Origin: Canna indica
Lineage: Eukaryota; Streptophyta; Magnoliopsida; Zingiberales; Cannaceae
Assembly (NCBI GenBank): GCA_034359265.1
Contig: CP136891.1
Location: 13,096,501 to 13,160,500, forward strand
DNA length: 64,000 nt
Direction: 5' to 3'
Numbering within the stretch: the stretch's first letter is position 1; the number at the start of each line of letters is the position of its first letter. Positions 12,757 through 38,400 of the stretch are shown here, in pieces. The notes beneath the pieces are model-generated. The model saw only the letters and a list, made by a program, of their open reading frames with translations, was not told the origin of the DNA and did no database searches. A program made the position numbers and the translations under genes.

Positions 12757-13435
12757 AACCAAACAAACTATAATAAGAAGATCCCATGGCATGTGATGTG
12801 ATGTTTCCAAATGAATTATTAGGTTTTTGCATCTATTCTGATACTCAATTCATGCAGATGTCCCATTCTAAATTTATGATGACCAAAAGCTTATTCTTAC
12901 TCTCTGAATTCTCCTTTTGTTCATTTGAATTTGCATGCATGCATGTGGGATAGAGATTGCCCAACTATCAATATATCATGATTTAAGGAACGAGGGATGT
13001 TGCCTCCCCCACATGATCACTTCCCCTATGCATATCTTTCACACAAGACAAACCTTTTTTTTTTATATACAATTAATTTTGTTCATTCCTGGACTAAATG
13101 AAAGATTTGTGTGTGTGTGTGTGGAAATATAAAATGTTCAACGGTTGCAATTAATTGATAATTATATCATAACATAATCTATATTATTCAAATGAACTAA
13201 TAATCATGATAGATAATCATACTAGGATTTAAATCTTAGATTTCTGAAAAATATACAAGAGATTATCATCAACTATGCTATTCAGTGAACTAATAATCTG
13301 ACATGAAACCTTCCTCTCAGACAATCATATTAATTTTAATTAATAGTTTGGGCCACATGTAGGAAATTGATGATTATGCATATTGGATTTCGAAAGGTTA
13401 TTTATCCTTATAATTTTAAAACTTCATATATAATT
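12757..13435. other. AT-rich intergenic DNA, nothing recognised
   Basis: No gene or transposon end recognised. A short (GT)n run lies at about 13109-13122. Confidence 0.5.
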
Positions 13436-14290
13436 GGGTAAATAGTTTAAAAATTCACACAAATTCACAAAAAATAAATATTTACTATTTTTTTTATTTT
13501 CAGCCTATAAATTCACATAGTTTGCATCTGTCATTTCATCTACCAATTCGTCAAGGGCATTGTCGAATTTACTGACGTGGAATAAAACGATGCTCGCGTG
13601 CTGTCGGATTCATACGTGAAAGAAAAATTGGTAAATTTTAAATTTGTATGAAACTATGTGAATATCTAGGCTATTTATCCATTTTTAAAATTTATTATAT
13701 AATTTATTATTGTAATTAAACACTTTGAAGATGAACTAAAAATGCGCAATGATGCCCGAAAAATGTGCAGTTAATTTAGAAAATAGCTTTTAAAAAATCT
13801 TGGTTCCAAAAAACCTGATAGCACTAAAAACAGAGTTAAAATGAGCTCAAAAAAATTCTAAAAAAATATCGGATTCAAAAAATCATAATGAAGAGTAGAA
13901 TGTTTAAGGGACATGGTGAGTTTTTTAAAAATTTATTATATAGTATTTTTTTGTAATTAAACACTTTTTATAATTAATTGCATATTTTTCAAGTACGTCA
14001 GTTGCATATTTTTAGTTCATCTAAAAAATAATATAAATATCCTAAAAAATTACATAGTTTCATAAAATTTTAAGATTTATCAATTTTTTCTTTCATGTAT
14101 GAATTCGTCAGTCACGCGAGCACTATTTTCTTCCACGTCAGTAAATTTGACGAGGCTATTGTCGGATTGATAGATGGAATAACATATGCAAACCATGTGA
14201 GTTTACAGACAAAAATAAAAAAATTGATAGATCATAAATTTTTATGAAATTATATGAGTTTCTATACTATTAATTTTTAGATTTGAGATT
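13436..14290. repeat. Long inverted repeat, two ~340-bp arms
   Basis: The left arm (about 13436-13790) and the right arm (about 13925-14290) are inverted copies. Shared blocks include CACATAGTTTGCAT, TTTACTGACGTGGA, GATGAACTAAAAAT and TGTAATTAAACACTTT, in mirrored order. The spacer is about 130 bp. The TTTACTGACGTGG block and long arms suggest a Mutator-like or foldback non-autonomous element. The arms are well diverged and no clear 9-bp target duplication was found. Confidence 0.6.
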
Positions 14291-15237
14291 ACTACATTTT
14301 ACTATTTCGGGAATGCTCTGCCTAATTTAGGCGAGCTATTCATATAAAGTGAGGAATTCATATGCTTCAATTTGGGCGAGTCTTCTTGCTCTTAGCAATT
14401 GTGTTTGCAAGCATATATCCGCTCTAATTTTTGTGCCGTAATATATACTTAAAAAAAAAGAAGAAGATAATTTTTACGTGTTTTACTTTTCTTGCACATA
14501 TTTGCATCAATTTATAACTAATCACCGATATGTTTCGAGATCCCACTGGAGAAAATCATAAATTAATAATAATATATACAAGCTAAAGCAACGGTGTAAG
14601 AAACGCGATGTCTCCATCGGTAAATAGCGAGAAATGTGCAAATCTAATGCGGTGACCGTCATTTATTTGACGTTCCATGTTGGTGAATAATTAACAGGAC
14701 GGCGTTATTAGTATACAATGATAATAAATTATGCGGCACTTTCAAGAAATTACACGGACAGAAAACGCGTGTAGAAATTGGCATCACGCATTACATCACT
14801 TCGATGCCAACCAACCGTGCATGTTTCGACTTTCAATTTGATGGTTGCCGGTCTCAATCAAAAAAATATGGCCTTTGATTTCTCCTCAATTTAGGTTAAG
14901 GGAGGATGATGGAGTGGGGCAGAGGAGCATTAGCAATGGTGTCTTGCCTTGTTTACATTTGTCCAAATAATTGGATAGATTTTAGGTCCGAGAATAAAAT
15001 TGATGTGTTGCGTTTATTAAATAAATAGACACAAATGAAATACGAATGAATTCTTGTTTTATTCCGTGCATGTGGTGCTGCTTTTCTTTTACTTCATTCG
15101 CAAACATCTTCATCAATCATTCGCCATCTCACGTCTGTTTGGTAAGTGTACTGTCAGTTTATAATCGTCTGACGTGTCTCTTATGGCGAGATGATATCAG
15201 CTCGCTCTTGTTTTCCCAGGGCTATTAGGTCTCCGGA
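14291..15237. other. AT-rich intergenic DNA, nothing recognised
   Basis: No gene, RNA or clear mobile-element end seen. Short open frames here lack protein character. Confidence 0.45.
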
Positions 15238-15663
15238 ATAGGGATAAAAATTTGAATCAATTAATCTAATCATAAAATTAAATTATAAATAATAATTTTG
15301 CAATTCAATTTTGATTAATAAATTTTAAAAACTGCTTAAATTCAATTCAGTTTTAATTACCGACTCGTGAATAATCGAAGCCGATTATATATATATATAT
15401 ATAATATACTATTATTATTATTATTGTATATTAATAACCAATAACCAATCACCTCCTCACGAATAACCAACAATCAATTATATATTAGTAATATATAATC
15501 TTATAATATATATTAATAAAGTATATCTATTTATATAATTGATTATCCGTTTAGTTTTCAAATACCGCATAATTGCATTTATTTGAATCGATTAGATTGG
15601 TTCGATTAACCGGCGAATATTAAGCAGTTGGATAAAATCAAGCAATTTTAAAAACCAGCCCTA
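15238..15663. repeat. AT-rich segment with hAT-MITE-like ends
   Basis: The left end reads TAGGGATAAAAATTTG; the right end, reversed, reads TAGGGCTGGTTTTTAAAATTG. Internal ATCGATTAGAT / AATCTAATC blocks are inverted to each other, and a (TA)n run lies near 15387-15403. The flanks (CTCCGGAA and AAGATCAC) do not form a target duplication, so the call is weak. Confidence 0.3.
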
Positions 15664-16133
15664 AAGATCACATGCAAAAGAGTAGAATAAGTTTCTACTC
15701 CACATTGCTTGCCACTACAAGCAGCTTAGTTTATTGTTCGTTCTGTGATTCTGTAGATACATAAACTGAGAAAGTAAATTAGAAATTACAAAAAAACAAA
15801 GTAAACACCACTTTGAAGTGCAATTTCCAACACTTCAATCTAACAAAAACCAGATAAAAAATGGAATCAAATAGAAGGTCCCTAACAACCTTTTATAAGA
15901 GCAAACACATTCGCCCATCTAACATCCATAATTTAAGATCAAACTGTACATTTTTATTTCGTGTTGTTTTTATCAGAGCCCAAGATGTCCAAAAAGAAAT
16001 GCTCAACCATAGAAGAGTAGAGCTTCTATCGTAAAAACTAAAAACCATACACTGATAAGGTCAAAATAGTGGAAATTCTCACTGAGCCATTTGCTTTGTC
16101 ATGATCACCTTTTTACACATGATTGGAGTTCCT
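15664..16133. other. 3' flank of the kinase gene
   Basis: AT-rich DNA downstream of the minus-strand kinase stop at 16134; probably its 3' UTR and terminator. No separate gene seen. Confidence 0.5.
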
Positions 16134-29146
<13,013 letters not shown>

Positions 29147-29937
29147 AACACAATCTGGTGTTGTACTTAAAATTATTGTCCCTCCTTTTGATTTAGCTTA
29201 TCAATGATGGTAGCATCTGATGATGATTGAAGACTTAAGTTTTCCCTTTCTAATGTTAGCAGGTCCACTACAAAACCAACAATAACAAGTGTAATGTACA
29301 AAAGTAATCCGACTATAGATCCAATTAACATAATCTAACAAACAAATATAGCCAAAATCACCTCCAGTGCATTGCTAAGTTTTATATTATTCATAAATCA
29401 AGCACATCTCCATGGTTAAGCAACAAAAAGAGTAATTATACACCAAGTAGAAAATGGGCCTAGTTCACGGAAGGACAAGATAATATATGACAATAACAAA
29501 GATAATCAAAATAATAACAAAGATCTTGCAACCAAAATACAATCTGTCTTGTTTTCTTCGGAACCCTTTTGCAACCTTGAAATGACTGGATCAATGGTCT
29601 ACTAAGTACTAACTGAGCACATGACATTTCCTTTTAATTTTTAAAGGGGATATGCATTTATCATCAGAGAAATAGACAACTGTAGTCTAATCCAGCCTGG
29701 TTTCCGCAAATAGAAGTTGTAAGATGAACTTTTGCTTTAGTAACATCTATCACTGCCAAGAATGTGTAAGTGTCCTAGATATTAGAAACGTAAAAGTAAC
29801 ACAAGCAAGCATGAACATATCAATTGTGCATTAAGGAGCCTTAACAATCAACTTCATATCTTTTTTTCCTTAAAAAAAAATCGTTCGACCCCGTCCTCTT
29901 CCTTACAAAAAGTGAAAGGAGCGAATTACCTGAGGAT

Positions 29938-30219
29938 AAAAGACTTGCAAGTCGAGACAGCAGTACTCCTTACTGATCCTTCCCATTCGTCCGCCCGAGA
30001 CTAGCAAACCAAACACACACTCCCGAAGTACGATTCCGACTCTCGGAATAAAGAAATGAAACAATCGACCTTATTCCGACCTAGAAAGAACTCACGCCTA
30101 TCCGGCGACCAAAAACACCCAATCTTACCAGATCCACAACCCTCGTGAACGCTCGATGCCGACACCGCGACCAAACTGAGGTGAAAATGAGCCAAGACCA
30201 ACGGATTGAGCACGAACAT
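29938..30219 (-). other. Possible 5' exon of the kinase gene (leader or ectodomain)
   Basis: A frame from ATG at 30219 begins MFVLNPLVLAHFHLSLVAVS, which looks like a signal peptide, then reads GCGSGKIGCFW, DRREFFLGRNKVD and ESYFGSVCLVC before TAG at 30001-30003. A good splice donor (CTCAG|GTAATT) follows at 29938/29937. CRCK3-type kinases can carry a small Cys-containing ectodomain, so this may be the true N-terminus joined by a donor before the TAG. It could equally be a 5' leader with an upstream frame. The kinase exon at 29130 has an acceptor (TTTCAG|GAGC) that would allow such a join in phase 1. Unresolved without transcripts. Confidence 0.4.
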
Positions 30220-31147
30220 ACTTCAATGAGGCATCATCATCCTCATCCTCCAAAAGCACCTCCTCCTCGAACCGATCACCAAATCATCGGATGAACTCAA
30301 AGATTAGACGCGCGATTGGGGAGGTTACCGACGACCCCCGAGAACTGCGTGGGAATCGGATGTGATTGGGGAGAGGGAAGTAGGAGCTCGGTTGGTGGAG
30401 AGACAGAGAGAGGTTTCTTGGGAAGACTTTGGACTTGTGGGAGGGGGTTTCCCGGTATTTTATGGCGGCGGTTGGATACCGGGAAGGGGTTTTTTGACTG
30501 TTTGAGGCCTTGAGGGGAACGGGAGGACCGGGTGTTGACTGTGGTAGTGCCAAGAACGGGCAACGCTTTCTACATATTACTCGGCCTTGTGGTTGGATCA
30601 TCATCAAGGGTCCCAGAGGGGCTCACTAGAACATGTCCAATAATCAATCATGTAAAAAAGAGTATTCGTTATTTGAGTACGAGATATGGTTCGACTAGAA
30701 GCTTGGTGTGAAACGTGATAAGGCTGGACTCCGGAGGAGCTCGACGCGGTTGTTAGATGGCGGGTCCGGCTTTAGATCGCGTAGTTGTCGTGTTTCTATT
30801 GGGTAACAATGTGCTCCCGTGTTTGTGTCAAGAGCTAGAGAAGGGAGAGGCAGCAAGGTTGACTTGACTACCTGCCACGTGGTTTTTCGCTATTGAAGAC
30901 AACTTCGGGACCGGCGTGGGCTCTCGACAAGTGTATACGTGGCGAGGTTTGATTGGTAGCAAGTTTTTTACAATTTGTTTGACCAACTGGAGATTGCTAA
31001 TGGCATGCGAGCCGGCTATTGACGAAACGTTTGACTGAAGTCGGGCCGGCTTTAATGCAGTTAACACGGCATGACACGTCATTTATATAAATGTATCTCA
31101 TCGAACAGTATAATTTCATCTGAACAAGCTAATAATTTGTAAATATA
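30220..31147. other. Promoter-side flank of the kinase gene
   Basis: 30290-30600 is GC-rich (likely promoter/leader); short frames on both strands overlap and have no protein character. 30600-31147 shows no gene. No clear TATA box was found. Confidence 0.45.
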
Positions 31148-31761
31148 ATACAATCATAATTAGGGTAAATTATACAGAGCCACCTCGAGATGTGCACAAA
31201 GACTACCTAAATTATCAAGTGTGCACAGAATCCTCCGCGACTACACTTTTTGTTCCAATAACCCTCATCTGTTAGCTTGCCCATAAGTAACTTAACGGTA
31301 AAAATCTCACGTGTGCAGAACCTCCTTCTCCTAGTGCCACATGGCAGCAATCTAGACTCTTCATCTCATTCGATAGTTATCACTTCTTCTTCTACCCATC
31401 TCTCACCTATCTATACTCTTCCCCTTGCCCTAGACTCTACAGCCATTACTGCCGTCGTCGCAGCCGTCGCCGTCACCGTTGTTGTCGTTGTCGTCGTCGC
31501 TGCCACCTCAGAAGAGGAGGTGGTGGTGGTGGTGGCGACGGCGATGATGACGGCGGCTGTGGTGGAGTCTAGGGCAAGGGGAGAAGTGTATGTAGGTGAG
31601 GGATGGGTTGAAGAATAAGTTATGGTCGTCGGATGAGATAAAAAGTCCAGATTGCTGCCGCATGGCACTGGTGAAAGGGAATCTGCGCACGTGAGAGTTT
31701 TAACGGAGGGAAATTATTGGAATAAAAAGTGCTGTCGCGGGGTTCTGTGCATACTTGATAG

Positions 31762-33450
31762 TGTTGGGTGAAATGGCCTACATTAGAGGGGGGTGAATAG
31801 TATGTTATCTAAATTGATTCGCCTAATTTCGATTTTAATCGTTTTCTTATATCACTTAGGCAATTCACGATTGAATGACTAAATGCGGAAGTGATAAATG
31901 ATAAAGCAATAAATATAAACAAGATATCAATGCAAATATAATGATTTATAGTGGTTCGGCCCCAATGCCTACTCCACTACCTAAGCACACTGCTTAGTAT
32001 TTCCAAACTAGTTCAACTAGATAAATTAGTTTCCTTACAATGAGGACTTTACACCGAAAAGTCTCCGCTCTCAAATCGAAATCACTTCCACACCCGGAAG
32101 TATCCCGTCTTCCTACCGAGAGTACTCTCTCACCTCAACCCTAAGGACAACTTAACTAATCATAGCAAACTATGTTTACACAAGTGGCTTTACACCTTCT
32201 ACACCAAGAATACCACTCAATCACAAGACCTAACACTAGGTCTTCTTACAAGCTCAAATACAAAGAAATAAACACTAAAATACAACAATAATGAGAGCAA
32301 ATAATAAACAATGTAAACTTAGCTCTCAAACAAAATGTCCTAGCTCCTTTTGATGACTTGAAGATGAATCAAAGCAAGCTCAAAGTCAATCTTAAGGTTA
32401 TTAGGCTCAAAGCTAGGGTTCTTTGTAAAGATGACTCAAGAATCTTGTAGAGATGGAAGGAGTGACTCTTTGAGGCTTAGAAGCATCATTAGTAGGGTAG
32501 AAGAGAGTTTGGGATGAGTATTTATAACCCCCCAAAAGAAACGGCTTGTCAACGGGCGGAAAACTAGTCATTTTCGCCGTCTGGTCGATCGGTCGATCGA
32601 CCGAAAGTAAACTGTCGCTTTCTGGCATACTTCGGTCGACCCAATTGGCTACTGCCAAATTTTGACATCGTTCGGTCGACCCAATTGGCTACTGCCAAAT
32701 TCTAGCATCGTTCAGTCGACCAATCGATCAACAAAAATGCCTTCTTCTTCGATCGATCGACCGAACCTGGGCAGGGCAGATTTTTTGCTTGGTTTGTTTA
32801 TTTTTTGGTTCCGTATTCGCTAAGTCTACTTATATAACATTTATTAATTTTAAGTTAATAACTTTAAAACATAAATGTTATATAAGGATTACCCCTATTT
32901 GGATTCAATAAAAATATCTAAAAAATCAAAATCCTTAAGAACCAAAATCTAGTTTTTGAGGTCTAGTATATGTTTCCGGAACACAAAATTTTTCTAATCT
33001 CTCGGGTCAAATATGGGTAGGCTAAAGACTTTCCAAAACATCCTTAAAAATATCTCGTTATCTAATTTCTATCCAAGGAACAATTACCGCCATTTTTTAT
33101 ATCAAGTAAATGTCCAGGTCATATAGCCCTCCAAAGAGCTCCCTAGGCTTAGTGAATTTTAGGACGGTTTTCGGGTTTTCATGTTTTGGGATTCGGGGAT
33201 GGTTTTTGGGTTCTTATGCATCATCATGAGGATTTACAATATAAACTAGACACCCTAAACCTAGACTCTAACTTACCGAAGAATCCCGAGCGCCGACGAG
33301 CGCCCTTGACGATTTCTCTGATTTCTCCGATCAGGGATGTCGTGCGCTAACCGACTTGGAACCTGAAAGATTTCTCAATGAAACATTAGTTTCATGTTTG
33401 TTATCATCAAAACTGAGATTAAGACCAAGGTAGAAAACCTTAGACCAACA
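31762..33450 (-). mobile_element. 3' LTR of the SIRE-like Copia element (left copy)
   Basis: 1,689 bp bounded by TGTTGG...CCAACA. On the minus strand it begins TGTTGGTCTAAGG and ends TTTCACCCAACA. It holds a TATA-like TTATAAATA (near 32518-32526, minus strand) and a cluster of GGTCGACC/TCGATCGACCG motifs at 32580-32765. A purine tract AAAAAGGAGGAGAT lies just inside (33451-33464, minus strand). Its partner is 38415-40933. Confidence 0.9.
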
Positions 33451-36400
33451 ATCTCCTCCTTTTTGATGATGATAAACATCCTTAAGAAAATATACCATTC
33501 AAGCACAAATTAAGGATATCAAACATGTGATTTCTCCCCCTATCAACATGCATATATATGAAAATAAACTCCCCCTATCTATATGCATATTTTTCCTATA
33601 TTTTATTCCATTTTACCTATATTTTTCTCCCCTTTTGACATCAATCAAAAAGGGCAAAAAAAGTCAACCTATAGTCAAAGTTGAGACTCTAAAACTATTT
33701 TTCATGAAATATGAAAATCTCACTTTGCTTGATCGACTTTATATTTGTATTTGAAACTCCTTATCTGTAAGGATTATGTGATGATTGAATGACTTGTTAT
33801 ATTTGAATCATGTTAATGTTTACACTTGGTTGTTCTATGATATTATGTATTATATTAGTGTTTTTATCCCTTGCGTTGAGATCTTCATGCTCGATCGAAA
33901 ACTATTTTTAAAGTCTCAACTTTGACTATAGGTTGACTTTTCTTGTCATTTTTGATTGATGTCAAAAGGGGAAGAAAAATATAGGTAAAATGGAAGAAAA
34001 TATAGGAAAAACATGCATATAGATAGGGGGAGATTAAAGAAGTTATGTGAGGGGTATTTATAACCCCTCAGCCGAACGGTTCCTCAACGGGTGTTTTTTC
34101 GCCCGTTGAACGTCGTTCGGTCGCTTGTTGGTCGATCGACCGATCGATAGCCCAGCGACCGCTGGCAATTCTTACCCCTGCCCAGGTTCGGTCGACCGAC
34201 CGAAGAAGAAGGCATTTCAGTCGACAAATGCCAGAATTTGGCAGTAGCCAATTCGATCGACCGAAGTTGGTCGAAAATTAGCAATAACCAATTTTTAACA
34301 TCATTCGATCAACCGATTGGTCGGCCAAATTGGCTACTTCGGTCGACCGACCGAGGCCAAAAACTGGCAATGCCTGCTTCGATCGACCAATCAGTCGACT
34401 GGATAGCAGAGGAGCAGAATCGCGACTCAGTCGGCCGACCCTCTGGTCGATTGAACAGAGCGGCAAAAGTAAGAATTGCCCGCGGTCGCTGGACGGTCGA
34501 TCAATCGGTCGACCGACGATCGATCGACAAGCGATCGAACGACATTCAACGGGCAAAAAAATGCCCGTTGAGGAGCTGTTCGATTGAGGGGTTATAAATA
34601 CCCCTCACCTAACTTCTTTAATCGACCTATAGTCTCCCCCTTTTGACATTAATCAAAAAGGGCAAGAAAATTCAACCTATAGTCAAAGTTGAGACTCTAA
34701 AACTATTTTCCAAGAAATATGAAAATCTCAACTAAAGGGATAAAAAATCAAATATCTAATATGAGACTAAATCATACATGATAGCATTAGATGATAAATA
34801 CATTCCAAGTCTAGAAATCATGTATAGGCTTAAATATTGATGTTTTCGTGTATCGATCAAGGAGTCAAAAATTATTTTAGAAATAATTTTTCTCATCACA
34901 TGAGTGGAACGATACCCAATGTGAATTCAAAATATCATACTTGAAGTCTCATTCGAAGATTGGACCAAAAATCAAAGTATCGAAAAAATGAACATTTGGA
35001 AAGAACGATATTTTAAAGTTTTGAAATCCAATTTCGAAAGCTCATATCAAATCATATTCTTACTGAAATTTTTTAAAAGTTTTACTAAAGAAACTAGATT
35101 TTTCAGAGAATATGCAGTTTCAAGAATCATCCAAAAATCAATTTTTTGCATTTTTCTAAAAATAACTAAAATCTAGTAGCATTTTCGTAAATATTAGTTA
35201 TTTTTCAAAAAAATTCAATTTTCATTCAAACTTTCCAGATATCAATATATAATCATTTAAAGCATGTTTATCAAGTTTGAAATGAAAATAATATCATTTG
35301 GTTAAAATTTTACCTTAGCATGATTTAATTCAAAAACAATCACTGAACTTGCCAAGTATCAAGTTTTAACCTTTACTCATGGTTTTTCAAATTTAAACAC
35401 ATGGACATTTAACATGAGTAAATCTAAATATGTTTGTAAAGTTTGAGCTCAAAAAGAAATTTCTAAGTCAAATTATTGACTTAGGTCAAACTTTTTTAAT
35501 TTTGAGTCTCCTAAGGTGAACTAGTTATCATTTTATCCATTTACATCTGATTTTTCAATTTTAAACACATGGATGTAAATCATGAGTAAGCTCAAACATG
35601 TTTATCAAGTTTCAACTTAAAATAAAGTCTCTAAGATGAAATTCTACCTAGGACACATTTCATTCAAATAAGGTTTAATGAAATTGCCTAAGTATCAAAA
35701 TTTTATCTACTAATGAGATTATAATCAATTATCATGCAAGATCATTCATGAGCGTAAAGAAATTATTTAATTGAGAAAATAGATGTGTTATGCAAGAATT
35801 TTACTAAAATGAAACTCATACCTCATTTCTTGATAAATTCTAAAATTTTCACTTTCTTTCCATTTTCTTTTAGCCTTCCAAATTTTACCATTTTCTCAAC
35901 TTGCAAGTATGCTTCATTAGTATCATAATGAAATCATATACCAACTAGCAAGCTAACTTACTAAATAACAAAGGTTCAAAGCAATGTTTCATTTAAGAAT
36001 CTCAACCTATGCTAGATAGTAAAGATTCATTTTTTAAAAAAATAACATGATATTAAAATGAATCAAAGAGATCTTAGGTTATGAAATATTTGAAGAATAA
36101 GATCTCTAAATATATTTAACTAGTTTGGACTTAAAAAGAATGTCTCTAATAGTGAATATCAACCTAGAGCAAGTTTCATTTAATGAAATTTGTCTAAGTA
36201 CTAAAATTCTACACACTCATGAGAATTCAAGGGTTTAACATGTAATTCTAATCATGAGTATAGAGACATAATTTAAGCTTAAACATTGAGGTATAACACT
36301 AAGATTATACCTTATTCATGATAATTTGCCAAACTTACCATTTTCTTCATAGTTATTAGCCTTCCTAAAATACTCATAACTTGCAAGTAAGCTATACTAA

Positions 36401-36900
36401 TGTTTTAGAGAAAATATAGCTACTTAGCAAGCTAATCAAACCAAAAAGCAAAGAGAAGCATCAAATATCATTATCAAAGTTCACTTTGCTAAATGATTTG
36501 AAATCCGTTTTAAATAAAATCAAGTGATACCAAAATGAATTTTAAGATATCACACGAATAATAAATATGGAAACTTGATCTCCAATCCTTCACATTGGTT
36601 GAAAACCGAAAGGCCACAATGAGCCTACGATTTAGAACCAAAAGGTCGCATGAGCCCGTTATAGGCATACATAGATCTCCGAAGAGACCGGGAAATCAAA
36701 AATCAAAATCATTTTTCAAAAGACTCTTATCAAGAGCGGAAAAAATAACTCAAATTAAACATGTATCATACACTCTAACTTAAATGATACCAATCAAAGT
36801 AAGGAGATGACACAAAGTGCACCTAGATGCTAATTTCCATATATATGACATCATGATGGTTTGAAGTTGCAACCAAAGGATGAATCTTCATTTAAGTCCA
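33451..36900. other. Non-coding internal region of the SIRE-like element
   Basis: No pol domain found. 33527-34760 holds direct and inverted copies of one segment (listed separately). 35260-36300 is AT-rich with degenerate units of about 140-200 bp that share AACACATGGA, ATGAGTAA, TGTTTATCAAGTTT, TCTAAG and AATTCTAC-like blocks. This resembles the non-coding expansions of large retrotransposon derivatives. Confidence 0.6.
33895..34712. repeat. ~800-bp imperfect palindrome with GGTCGACC-type motifs
   Basis: The left arm (33895-34195) runs AGTCTCAACTTTGACTATAGG, TGATGTCAAAAGGGG, GAGGGGTATTTATAACCCCT, CCTCAACGGG, TTCGGTCGCTTG. The right arm repeats the same blocks in reverse complement (34450-34712). 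The centre, near 34200-34450, is made of variants of TCGGTCGACCGACCGA and TTGGCTACTGCC/AATTTGGCAGTAGCC. The segment at 33600-33710 is a third copy in the same direction as the right arm. Both LTRs of the element carry the same motif cluster, so the palindrome may come from two LTR fragments joined head to head. Confidence 0.75.
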
Positions 36901-36927
36901 TGGTCAACTTCAATTCTTCACTTCTCT

Positions 36928-38346
36928 TTATCCTTGTGTGGTAACTCTCCCTACAAGAGAGCAAGAAATCTTTAGTACCCAAATGTCTTTGGGTCCTTGG
37001 GGGTTAGTTGGCCTAGGTATCCAAAGTGTCTTAGCAACACTTGGATTCTTCTTAAATGCACAATCATAGATTGCATGACCATATGTACAACAACAAAAAT
37101 AATTTCCATTAAATTTTTTCTTTTCATTTTTCTTTTCAACGTGAGGTTTAAATGTAGGATACCTAATATGAGAATTAACATGAGCATGAGAATTCTTGTT
37201 AAAAATACCATTTCTACTAAAATTCTTAAATGATGAACCATTTGACAAATCATTAACCTTCCTACTTAAGAACGCAATCTCATTTTTTAAAGTATCAATA
37301 AATTGATACAAAGCATTCAATTGAGATTTTAGTATATAATTTTCATTTATAATTTTTAAATTCTTTACTTTCAAATTTTCAATCTCAGTTTTTGAAATAT
37401 TTTTCAAATCATTATTTGTAGACTTCGATCTATTTTTCAAAACCTCATTTTCAAGTTTCAAGTCATTAACTTCTAGAGTTAATGTATCATGGCAAGGATC
37501 AATCATGTTAGTTTTTAATTTCTCATTTTCACTTTTCAACTCATGCATATGATTGACAAGCTTCAAGTTTTCTTTCTTGATTTTTCTATTTTCCTTATTT
37601 GATTTCATGAGCATGACATACATCTTCTTAGATTCTTCTAATAGCTCATCATAAGACATATTTAAATAATTAGAGCTACTATCATCATTATCACTATCAA
37701 GATTTTTAACGTAACTAGAAGTAGAAGATTTTACCTTATTTCGAAAACCCATGAGGCATATTTGAGATGCGACTTCATCATCATGAGAGAAAGATGCTCT
37801 ACTAGATTCGGAGGTGGACTTGGAAGCATTCTTCTTCTTGGTCCTTTTCTTCAAGTGGGGACAATTACTCTTTTTATGTCCCTTTTCTTGACAAAGGAAA
37901 CACCTTAGCTTTCTTCTCCGATTTTTGGTGTTCCTTTGACTAGATGAGCTTTGGGCATCAAAAATTTCATTAGAACTAGAGGTATGACAATTGTCATCAC
38001 CTCCTTCTTTTAAAGTAATAAGCTCCTCGATTTTTGCATAATCATAAAGCATGTTTAATGTTGCCCAAATATTAAATGCGGAAGAACAATGCATAACCTT
38101 TTCAAGTATATCATTTGAAAATGTGCAATATAGAATATGTGTGGTTTTACCATTTAATTCAAACAATATAACTTGTTCTTGGGTCCATGCATTCATATTT
38201 TTCTTATGTTCAATATATTTTGTCTTTACCATGTCAAATATACCTAAATCTTGAGTCTTTAGAAAAGTATACATTCTACTCTTCTAAAGACAAAAATTAG
38301 ACTCATCGAACCTAGGTGGTATAGACGCTACACTCTCTAGTGCCAT
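36928..38346 (-). pseudogene. gag of the SIRE-like Copia element
   Basis: The frame begins MALESVASIPPRFDESNF at 38346 and is interrupted by TAG at 38284-38286, where related gags have Trp. It then runs 448 codons to 36928. The first part (KTQDLGIFDMVKTKY, NIWATLNMLYDY) resembles the retrotransposon gag domain. A CCHC zinc knuckle CFLCQEKGHKKSNC follows, then a long Asn/Lys/Glu-rich coiled coil (ENEKLKTNM, LKLENEVLKNRS). A second Cys/His cluster (CCCTYGHAIYDC) comes next, and WIPRPTNPQGPKDIWVLK, a block found in SIRE-type proteins just before protease. The polyprotein stops soon after, and no protease follows. Confidence 0.85.
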
Positions 38347-38400
38347 TTTCTGGATCGAGGCAAGATGTAGACGAGATGGTGAAATCTCAATCTACTACAT

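Noticed and set aside
30284..30607. Minus-strand frame of 107 codons upstream of the kinase gene
   Set aside because: Overlaps other frames on both strands in GC-rich leader DNA and has no recognised domain.
31277..31690. Open frames on both strands with Val/Ala/Thr runs
   Set aside because: They come from the GTC/GCC triplet repeat at the centre of the palindromic element; not protein-like.
34100..34560. CRISPR-like regular short repeats
   Set aside because: The GGTCGACC motifs vary in length and spacing, there are no unique spacers of constant size, and the host is a plant nucleus.
34084..34597. Several overlapping frames rich in RSIDRP/VDRS
   Set aside because: Translations of repeated GGTCGACCGA motifs in the palindrome, seen in multiple frames on both strands.
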